Source: Dermatemys mawii
Lineage: Eukaryota; Chordata; Testudines; Dermatemydidae
DNA length: 64,000 nucleotides
Direction of reading: 5' to 3'
Assembly (NCBI GenBank): GCA_007922305.1
Contig: ML677351.1
Coordinates: 15,494,878-15,558,877, forward strand
Positions 36,587 to 45,506 of the stretch are shown piece by piece. The notes beneath the pieces were generated by a model, which was given only the letters and a program-made list of their open reading frames with translations, had not been told where the DNA came from and ran no database searches. Each line of letters starts with the position of its first letter. Position 1 is the stretch's first letter. The position numbers were made by a program, and so were the translations under genes.

Positions 36587-39059
36587 TAGAAGCACTGACA
36601 AATCCCTTTCACAAAACCCAACATGGAGTTCAATAGGCAGCAGGAAACACTATGGTATCCTTTTGTTCCTAGGAAAACTTTACAACAAAACATTGTTCTA
36701 AAGTAAGAATGCCTCCATATCTACTCTCTAAAGTAAGGAATGAATAAGTTCAGACTGCAGTATGTACTCCACAGCTGGGTTCTCCTGTCTCATCTTTATC
36801 TTGTAATAGAAGATATAACTCAATAAAGAGATTTTAATGCAAATAATGTGATTTGTTAAGAAGGAAAGCTGACAGAGGAGTTCCTTATAAAGCACTTGTG
36901 CTCTCTTAAATTTCCAGAGAACCACCAAAAACAAGATAAGTGTATGGAGATTTTGAACCTAGGATTGAATGTGTGAAACTCATCATTTTGGAGTAAATTC
37001 TGCGTTCGTAACCATGAGTACTTTAACTAAAGATTCATCAAAGCACCAGAGGGGTAGAATTAGTTTTTAGCATGACAGATAGTAAAACTTAAGATACTTT
37101 ATTACAGGATGGTGGTGGTTGTTCCATAGTGGCATTTGGAGCTAACTTCCCATAGTGAACCCAGTTTATTTTCACCCAAATTCCTTAAAGAGAAAACAAT
37201 CCTTTGTAATATCTTTCTGTCACATTTCGTCCCAGCATCGAGTGTTTTGGGAAGTCTGACACAATTTAGAAAAAAAATCTTAATGTTACGACTCAAACAT
37301 TTTCCTGTCTACTTTTTGAACAATTTCCTAAATGTTTTTGGCTTAAATATTCAGCAACTTTTTCAGAAACACACCTGAGACAAAACCTAGAAAATATTTT
37401 GCTTTGTAGACACAGTACTTCTAGATAAAGATGGACAGTAGGTCACTGGTTAATAAAGTTTTCAAATTGCAAATGAAAAATCCTAAAAGGAAGATAACAA
37501 AAAAGGATAGCCTGAGTAACTTTAAATAATGCTCCAAGCCAAATAGCCAACAGTTCTCTACGATGCTATAACAAATGGATGGGAGCCTTCTAACTTATAT
37601 TGCTAGTAGGCTAATGTCAATTAATGTTATTATAATAATAATACTGTGCATATAAACTGATGCATTCCCACACAGCAGGACCTAACAAGTTTTCAATTTC
37701 TTCATTTCTACCTCAACCAAGAGACATTTTAAAGTTAAGAAAGCATTTAAAGCTAAAACCAAACTTTAAATATAACAATGATGATTCACTCTTCAGAGGA
37801 AGAAATCCAAAACGGAGGTTGTGAAATAGCAGGTACTATAGTTTGACTTACAAAAGCATCATAGTTTTAATGTGAGGGCACAATTCCATGTATACTGTTA
37901 ATATTCAAATAGGTATCAATGCAAACAAATTACAGACTACTACAAAAGTAAGTGAGAGATGCACAAAAGTCAGGATAGTCTATTGGTGCCTATGGCAAGG
38001 GCAACTTGTTTCATTTGTGCATCTGTAGATATCTGTCTGATTTCTGAATCCCCACAATGCTCATGGGTGGTTGGATTGAGGATTTTGAACCCATCACTAT
38101 TACTGTATCTGTTTGCAGGAACCTTTTACTCTATAGCTGTGATAAAGAATTTTAGCTGCTCCATATACTGTGTGCATTTCTGTGCCTGCCTTTTTGAAAA
38201 ATGTTATACTGCTTCATAGACATTTGTGATATAGACCTCATTTAATTCTCTTTTAATATATTCTAGGCTTTCAAGGTGGGAGGACATGTGAGAATGACTG
38301 GGCTGCTTTTGAGATCATTAGCTGTCTATCTTTAAATATCCATACCAATATAACCTTTTTACTTTCTCAGCACTGCAGATTTATGAATACCTTCTTGTTT
38401 TCCTTTGCTAGAGAGACTATTCCTACCGGCTAACGTATGGCAAGTTCCCTAGTGCTACAATATTATCTAGCAACCAGATATAAGACATAATTAACACCAA
38501 GTTGACTACTTTCTGATGGTTCATAAACACACAGAATAGAAGTCTGAGTAAAAAAGTCTCAGTAGAGCATACCAAGTTAACTCTAAATGTCCCTCTTTTA
38601 AACTACTTAAACTACTTAAACACTTAGAACCAAGTACTTCTATTACTATGATAGGCCCAATTCTTTTGAGTTATGATGATGTAAATCAGGAGTAACTTCA
38701 CTGATGCAAATGGAATTATTCCAGATTTACATGCTGCAACAGAGAAAAATCTGTCCCCATGTTTTTTTATATGATTAACGTTTCATTTTTAACATTGTTT
38801 TTTTAATTTGAAATGATTTTCCTTTCCATAGAAAAGTATTAACTGTGAGTCTAGAATCATGCTGAAAAAAATTAATATACATTTCAATAGCAGTACAACT
38901 TCTGAGTATAATTGTGAGTCACTACCTCTGAAATATAAAGCAAAAACTTAATCTACCAGATTACATAGATTTTGCTAACCACCAATATAAACTGTGGTCC
39001 TATATTATATTATCTCCTGTCTTGCTAAGAGTGGTGAAGATAACAGGGAGAAGAATTAT
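36587..39059. other. EPHA6 intron, unique AT-rich sequence
   Basis: About 2.5 kb without exon or RNA gene, containing only a short near-palindromic repeat at 38647-38735. Confidence 0.5.
38647..38735. repeat. Short near-palindromic repeat, copy 2
   Basis: The sequence runs CCCAATTCTTTTGAGTTATG, GTAAATCAGGAGTAACTTCA, then GGAATTATTCCAGATTTACA. The GTAAATC/GATTTAC words at either side of the centre pair with each other. A similar layout occurs at 25748 and 39693. Confidence 0.45.
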
Positions 39060-39285
39060 ATAGGACAGTGAAAAGTAATGAGAAGTACAATTTAGGCTAA
39101 ATATCAGCAAAAACATTCTATTCAGCGCTGGAATAGTCTCCAAAAAGAACAGATGGAAGCTCAGTCTTTTGTGACATCTAAAAGTATACTGGATAAAACA
39201 ACAGTAAACATACATTATGAAGAATTGACAGGTAGGTTATCTAGTCTAGTAGTCCTTTTCTGTGTTTAACTGCTATTTTTACCAT
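39060..39285 (+). mobile_element. CR1 LINE 3' end fragment
   Basis: Sense-strand CR1 tail: TTTAGGCTAAATATCAGCAA, CAGCGCTGGAATAGTCTCCA, CTAAAAGTATACTGGATAAA and TAGTCTAGTAGTCCTTTTCT are decayed versions of the CR1 C-terminal codons and 3' untranslated words. There is no open frame. It lies about 600 bases left of the Harbinger element. Confidence 0.6.
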
Positions 39286-39692
39286 TATCACAGAGTTCTT
39301 AGCTGTACAAAAATCTGAAAGGTATGGGCAAACGCCCCTTCTTCTGATGTCATCTTAAAGTGATAGAAGGGCACTAAAAGAGTTTCTTCCAGAGTTCTTG
39401 CTAGTGGTTCCAAAATGTATATGCTTTATATGGTATATGGCACAAATTCTTACAATGACTGACGTTTGAATTTAATGTGCAATTATTCCAATAAATATAG
39501 TAAGGGAGTTCAGGAGGATAGATTCTGACCAGTATGCAGGGAGGATTCCGAGAGAATCAGTATAATACATTTCACTGTGCAAACAACACAGCCAGCTATA
39601 CAAATCTCAATACATTGTTTATAAACAAGTAAATTATCACATGCAGTAGATACTGAATGCATGATTTTCTAATTCAGTTAGCTTCACAGGGT

Positions 39693-39760
39693 CGAATTCA
39701 TCTCTGGTATAACTCCACTGTAGACTCTGGAGTAACATCAGAGATAAATTTGGCTCATTA
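39693..39760. repeat. Short near-palindromic repeat, copy 3
   Basis: GAATTCATCTCTGG and TAACTCCACTGTAGACTCTG are followed by GAGTAACATCAGAGATAAAT. The halves pair roughly around ACTCCACTGTAGACTCTGGAGT. It is the clearest of the three copies. Confidence 0.5.
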
Positions 39761-40617
39761 TTAATAAACTAAGTTTCTTCAGACATCTGAAAGGATTTTT
39801 TTCTCCCTAAAGGAGTAAGTCCATTAAGCAAGTGTGAGGCTTGAAAAATAAGCTACTTTACAGATACCTAAGGGCTTGGTTACACTTATAGGTTTATAGT
39901 GGTTTTCGTTATACCTGCTGCTGTATACAGCTATAGGGATAGCGCTCCAGCGTGTCCACACTGAGACCCACAAGCGGTCTGGTGTGGCCACATTCGCAGC
40001 ACTTCATGCGGCATTGGGAGCAGTGCATTAAGGCAGGTATCCCACAGAGCACCTCTTCCTAATCTGGCGCAATGCCTTGTGGGAAGGGGGTATTGGTTGC
40101 GGGGCATTCTGCATCCTGTTCCAACTTCCCGTGATGCTTTGCATCACATCCCAGCAATCCCTGTGTTTCTGTCCATCTCTGGCACCATCTTTCAACGGTT
40201 TCAGTGCGGCGCGCTCTGTCATCCATTTGTGTCTGCCGGAATGGAGCCCGAACTGCTGAGGAACATGCTGACAAGACTCGCCAGCACATCTTGTATTGCA
40301 GTGGAGTTATTCCTTAACACATAAAGTGACAGTGAGGGGTCCAAACACGAGATCGAGTCGCAGAACCTATTTGAAACAAAATTGCTTGTCTCATTAACGG
40401 ACATGCTCACGACTGGGGAACGCTGCTTCTGGGCACAGGAAACCAGCACTGAGTGGTGGGATCGCATCGTCATGCAAGTCTGGGCGACGAGCAGTGGCTG
40501 CAGAACTTTCATATGAGAAAAGCCATTTTCATGGGCCTGTGTGCTGAACTCGTCCCCGCCCTGTGGCGCAAGCACACGAGATTGAGAGCTGCCCTCCCGG
40601 TAGAGAAGCGGGTAGCC

Positions 40618-40919
40618 CAGTGGTTCTCAAACTTGTTGGTTCAGTGACCCCTTTTTGCTTTGCCATATCCTCTTGTGCCACGGGTATGTCTGACAAAATG
40701 CAGCTGAATTGAACTCTTCCGGTTTCGGCGGCATTTTGATGGACACGCAGCGTTCGTCTCTGTGTCCGCCGAAATGCCGCCGATGGCGGAAGCTTAAACC
40801 TCGGCGGTTTTTCGGCAGACTCACTCGCATGTTTGGAGCTTCCGCTGAAATGCCACTGAAGGCGTTGGCAGATCGCGACACTCCTGGAATCAGCCCGCGA
40901 CCTCCAGTTTGAGAACCAC
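40618..40919. mobile_element. hAT MITE 1, inserted in the Harbinger transposase
   Basis: A non-autonomous hAT element starting CAGTGGTTCTCAAACTTGTT. Its far end was displaced: an inverted TIR copy CCAGTTTGAGAACCACC ends at 40919, and a second, better copy CCCCAGTTTGAGAACCACTG ends at 42361. The exact 8-bp duplication GGGTAGCC (40610-40617 and 42362-42369) shows that the original insertion reached 42361 and that the material between was inserted afterwards. The body matches MITE 2 at 41925-42245 in the same orientation. The TIR is of the Charlie type. No protein is encoded. Confidence 0.85.
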
Positions 40920-42339
40920 CGAATATGAATCCTAATTCTCACTCAGTCCTCAAGGACAGACCTTGAGAAGGAGACTTGCTGCAGCAAAGCTACAGGGCTC
41001 TCTGAGGCTACCCCTGCCCTGCAACTCTGGTCCTGCCTGGCTGATGTCAGGGTCTCTCTGTGAGGTCACCGCCTCCCAAACACTTTCGCGCAATAGGCTG
41101 AGGTCCTGCAAAAGGCCTTTGTGATGTCACTGCCACATCCACCCTTCCCCTGCAAGGCTGATGTCCTGCCCCCAGCCAGCCTTTTTGGATACACTGACTG
41201 ATCAGAATAAAGTGCTCTCAAATGAGCTACAGACCAACAATTGTTCCTAGCCATTATTCAGCAAGTATTTCAGAAAAACTAGAACACTGAAATCATCAAC
41301 CATTCAGAGACAATTATTGGAGAGAAGCAGCAATATTAATCAAATATCTGATTGGTTATGACTTACATGCAAGGTGTACAAAGCGAACAAAAGGACCAGA
41401 GTCCTTGCTGTCAATAGCCCCCTGCTTGGCCAATCAGCATGGAGACTCTGACTGATGGGTGCTGAGGGGTCTCATCAGATGTCTCGGAGGATGGACCAGG
41501 TCACCACGAGAGGGGGTCACTCACAGCATTATTCCATCCCTACCTCTTTGTGAGGGCCTCCCACAATGAGAACAACCCTCCTCTCCAGACACACACATAC
41601 CTCTTTGGTGGAGGGATGGAAGCAGAAAAAAAAAGGGAAAAAAGAAGCAAAAGGAAAAAGAGAAAGGAGGGAGGAAAAAGAAAAACAAAAAGGACAAACC
41701 CCAATGTCCCCAGTGATTCTATGGGACAAAGTCCTTGGTAGGAAATCAAATTCTGCCACCCTAACATTGCGATTTCTGTGCCTAGAATTGAGCCGGCACC
41801 AAGTGGCTCAGACTGAACAGGCTCCAAACCTCTCAGAGGCTCTTACCTTCTAAACAGGGACTGCAAAATCAGAAGTAGGAAGGGAGACAACTCTGAATAG
41901 GTTTATCTTCATGTTCATGTATATCAGTGGTTCTCAAACTTGTTGGTTTGGTGACCCCTTTTTGCTCTGCTGTGTCCTCTTGCGCTCCGGGTATGTCTGC
42001 CGAAATGCTGCCAAATTGAACTCTTCTGGTTTCGGCGGCATTTTGGCAGACACACAGTGTTTGTCTCTGTGTCTTACGAAATGCCACCGATAGCTGAACC
42101 TTGCACTTTGGCGGTTTTTCGGTGGACTCACTCGCATGTTGGAGCTTCTGCCAAAATGCCGCCAAAGGCATCGGCAGCTCGTGACCCCCCTGGAATTGGC
42201 CCACAACCCCCAGGGGAGTCGCAACCCCCAGTTTGAGAACCACTGCCCTACAGGATGCAGCATTAAAGAGTGTGTTACTGTTCATACCAAATTCACTCAG
42301 TAGCCCCATTGTACTGAGAGCTTAGGGAAGGACAGAGAT
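40920..42339. mobile_element. Unclassified element X, copy 1 (inside MITE 1)
   Basis: About 1.1 kb of its own sequence, once MITE 2 is removed. It is flanked by two copies of CCAGTTTGAGAACCAC, which look like a 16-base target duplication of MITE 1's end. That length fits a retroposon. The part 41201-42339 aligns with the reverse complement of 63188-64000. It contains a purine-rich block (41620-41700) and, at the left, repeated GCTGATGTC / GTGATGTCAC / GAGGTCACCGCC words that look like an imperfect tandem. The right terminus GGACAGAGATAC is where both copies stop matching. I do not recognise the family, and no reverse transcriptase motif is visible. Confidence 0.6.
41925..42245. mobile_element. 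hAT MITE 2 (inside element X)
   Basis: A complete 321-bp MITE starting CAGTGGTTCTCAAACTTGTT and ending CCCCCAGTTTGAGAACCACTG. The second copy of element X (63.2-64.0 kb) lacks it at the matching site, where it reads TTGTAGAG. Here the MITE is flanked by ATGTATAT and CCCTACAG, both plausible decayed versions of that same 8-base target, five and four positions retained respectively. It is the innermost layer of the nest. Confidence 0.85.
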
Positions 42340-43321
42340 ACCCCCAGTTTGAGAACCACTGGGGTAGCCATTGCAATTTGGAAGCTGGCCACCCCAGACA
42401 GCTACCGATCAGTGGCTAACCAGTTTGGGGTGGGCAAGTTGTGTTGATTCAAGTGTGCAGGGCCATTAATCACATCCTGCTCAGAAGAACCACGACTCTG
42501 GGTAACATACATGACACTGTGGCTGGCTTTGAGCAAATAGGTTTCCCTAACTGTGGAGGGGCAATAGATGGGACCCAGATACCTATTCTGGCACCCGATC
42601 ACCTAGCAGAAGAGTACGTTAACCAAAAGGGGTACTTCTCCATGGTTCTCCAGGCACTTGTGGATCACTGTGGGCGTTTCATGGACATTAACGCAGGCTG
42701 GTTGGGAAAGGTGCATGACACACGCATCTTCCGCAACATCGGCCTGTTCAAGAAACTGCAAGCTGCCAGGAAAGGTTCAACTACAGGCTTAGCTGATGTC
42801 GAATGACTGTGGAGTGTGCTTTTGGGCATCTGAAAGCATGCTGGCGCTGTCTTTATGGGAAGTTAGACTTGGCTGAGGGAAGTATCTCCGTGGTTATTTC
42901 CGCATGTTGTATCCTACATAATATTTGTGAACGGAAGAGTGAAAGCTTCACTCAGGCATGGGCCTCAGAGGTTCAACAGCTGGAGGCCACATATGCACAG
43001 CCAGAGAGCAGGGCTCTCAGAGGGCCCCAGCGTGAAGCTGTAAGGATCAGGGATGCCTTGAGGGAGCATTTTGAGGCTGAAAGCCAGTTCTAATGTTACT
43101 TGCTGTGCATGGCAGTTAAGTGCAGTGGGAGTGCTCATTATTTTCATAGGATAAGGCATGTAATTTTCTTTAGGCCTTAATAATATATGTACTCTTAATA
43201 AAAACCCATTTTTAAAAAGACAAGTCATTTATTGAACAGCCACTTCATTTGCTGAAATAAAAGGTTTTGCAGAATGTGTAGGGGAAGGGGGTGGGGTGCA
43301 GTTGGGGTGAGATGGGGTCAG

Positions 43322-45114
43322 TCATAGACTGGAGTATGTCTGGGTCTCATACTCTGCAATCCTTTCTGAATTACTGTGTCCTCCAAACCCCACTTCTGGA
43401 TGACAATAAGGCATGTTATCAGGGGTCGAATGCAGTGGATAGGGGTCTTGGTTTTCGGGGTTGGGCAGTGAAGGCATGGGGGTTGGAGGCAGCTGTGGGT
43501 GGTAATAACCTGGAAGCTGGTGATAGCAGGTTGGAGGGGACAGAGGGCCAGAAAGGGAAGGATTTGGGGTTAATTGATTAAGGGGGCAGTGAGCGCGGCG
43601 AGTGCGATAGTGCTCCTCCTGCATGTCGGCGATCCTCTGCAGAGTCTCCGCTTGCCGCTCCATTATTATAATCAGCTTATCGGCAGTTTCCCGCTGATGC
43701 CTCGCGTTCTCGTAGCAGAACTTCCTCACTCTCTCTCCACTCCCTCTTGCTCTCCCTCCGCTTCTGTGCAATTTGATTTTCTTGAACCGACTACTGCATC
43801 ACTTGTTGTAGCAAAACCTCTTTGCTTTTACGCAGCCTCTTCCTCAGTCTTCTCAGTCTGTCAGTCATTGATAACAGTGATGGCTCAGAACTCAAAGTTG
43901 AACCTATACAGGCAAAATGCAACATTTAACACAGGCAGCATTGTACACATCAGACAGGGCAATGATTCCCCCACACTGAAGGAAGGCAATCCCTGTCCAA
44001 ATAAAGCCACACTTTGCCTGTCCCAGAGAGAGCGCACATAACCCACAGGAGCCCCTGTTATGGTGAGAAATCACTGAATGCGGGGGGACTGATTGTTTCC
44101 TTGCCGTGCTGTCCTATAGGTTTCCATGCCTTGGGGGGAGCGCAGCGCAGTGGCGGGAACCCTACACTGAACACTGTCCCAATATTTTCCACAGGAGTTC
44201 GTCCTGGAAGATATCTCGCTGCTGCTGGTGGCCAGAGAAGAAAGGGAGGGTCTTCTAATGCAATGCGGCTTCTGCTCAGGCCCATATGCAGCTTGCCTCT
44301 GTGCAGCAATGGTCCCCCTGCCCCTCGTAGCACAGTGGTGGGGACTGGTGAGCCTGACCGGGACAGGGGCCACGCTGGCTCTCCCAAGAAATCTGTGCAG
44401 GCGCATTGCTCATGCTCTGACTGAGACCTTTGAAGAGATCACTGATGCTGATTAACGCGATGTGATAGACTACATCAGTGCACTATTCCACAAAGAAGCA
44501 TGCATGCAAGCATCTCTTTCCGCCCTTGCCCAAGTAGCCTGAAACCACAAAGTGCTTGCTTTCACAATAGAAAAGTAGCTTACCAGCGGCTTCCTCTGCT
44601 GCTCGGCCTACCACAACCGCCGGACGCCGCGGCTGGCTTCCCTCCTCCTGGATCAAGAAGAGCTCCTGGCTGCATGTCTCCTTGGCTTCCGGGGAGTCCT
44701 CCGCACCCTGGATCGCTGCTGCTGCCGCCTCCTCTTTCTCCTCCTCCTTCTCCCCTTGCATTGGTGGGTTGGGAAGTGTCCAGGGTGGTCGATGGAGTGC
44801 ATGTAGGATCCTCCCCAAGTATCGCATCCAGCTCCTTGTAAAATCTGCAAGCTGCCATTTGCCTCTTGGGCTTTGCGATATGCATTCCTAAGCTCCTTTA
44901 CCTTTACTCGACACTGCACAGCATCCCGCTCATGGCCTCTTTCTGTCAAGGCCTGTGATATCTGGCCATAGGTATCATAATTCCTGTGGCTAGACCGCAG
45001 CTGGGACTGGACAGCTTCTTCCCCCGCAACACTGATGAGGTCCAGCACCTCGCTATTGCTCCATGCTGGGGATCGCCTGCTGTTTGAAGGCATGGCGTGT
45101 GGAGTCATGGTCAA
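43322..45114 (-). pseudogene. Harbinger Myb/SANT-like accessory gene relic
   Basis: The second gene of PIF/Harbinger elements, a trihelix (Myb_DNA-bind_4-like) protein thought to bind the element ends and escort the transposase to the nucleus. It starts at 45114: SRRSPAWSNSEVLDLISVAG, EEAVQSQLRSSHRNYDTYGQ, ISQALTERGHERDAVQCRVK and VKELRNAYRKAQEANGS give the trihelix with its conserved tryptophan. The frame then shifts to CRFYKELDAILGEDPT (44580-44885) and again to an acidic EEEKEEAAAA segment with TCSQELFLIQEEGSQ (44483-44827). The C-terminal part (43322-43771) has SGERVRKFCYENARHQRETA and a coiled-coil-like region, then Pro-rich sequence. A gap at 43.8-44.5 kb is either an intron or lost sequence. 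Confidence 0.85.
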
Positions 45115-45506
45115 GTTGAACGATCACCAGCAAAGATTCACTGACAGGACTCTACGCCTGGCTGGAGCAAACAGGAAGGGGATTTTCAAATTTCCCAGGG
45201 AATTTAAAGGGTGGGTATGATGGTTGGTCACCTGAGGACAGGACAAAAGAGTTTGAAAGTGATGACCAGAGTGGCTTGAATGGGAATTATGGGACGGGCT
45301 GGAGGCCAATTACTGCGTATTGGGTGTCCACATTGGCACTGTTGCATTACAGCGGGGGCGCTACAGACCTTATTCCCTGTGCGGAGGTGGATTACCAGGA
45401 CTGCTATAACCGCGGACTTATAGAGGTCTACATGCCTTGCCAGTGTGGACGTTATAGCGCTCCTGGCGGCTTTATAGCACTATAAAGTGCCAGTGTAATC
45501 AAGCCC

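Larger units (their letters stand above)
40240..43093 (+). pseudogene. Harbinger DDE transposase relic (HARBI1-like), split by an insertion
   Basis: This is a DDE_Tnp_4 transposase, which cuts and pastes the element with its Myb-like partner. The amino part (about 40240-40617) starts MEPELLRNMLTRLAS and has EWWDRIVMQVW, then KHTRLRAALPVEKRVA across frames. A 1744-bp insertion plus target duplication interrupts it between the codons of VA and IAIWKLA at 42370. The catalytic part (42441-43093) shows GFEQIGFPNCGGAIDGTQIP (first Asp), GRFMDINAGW and GKVHDTRIFRNIG (second Asp), and MTVECAFGHLKACWRCLYG (Glu). Between the second Asp and the Glu about 45 residues are missing compared with the family (FKKLQAA joins directly to the ERFNYRLS region), with a frameshift and a stop. 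It is dead. Confidence 0.88.
39872..45506. mobile_element. PIF/Harbinger DNA transposon with nested insertions
   Basis: The ends are inverted. The left starts GGGCTTGGTTACACTTATAG, and the right, read on the minus strand, starts GGGCTTGATTACACTGGCAC, with TTTATAGTG words following in both. The subterminal parts also mirror each other (GCGCTCCAGCGTGTCCACAC against GCGCTATAACGTCCACACTG). Inside are the two genes that define the superfamily: a DDE transposase on the plus strand and a Myb/SANT-like DNA-binding gene on the minus strand, converging at about 43.1-43.3 kb. Of its 5635 bases, 1752 are later insertions with their target duplication (40618-42369). I do not see the expected 3-bp TWA target duplication: TAA precedes the left end and TTT follows the right. 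Both genes are broken. Confidence 0.88.

Noticed and set aside
43574..44041. Plus-strand open frame of 155 codons
   Set aside because: Much of it is antisense to the C-terminal part of the Myb-like gene (43322-43771), which has the recognisable residues. It is the longest open frame in the window, but it has no motif of its own.
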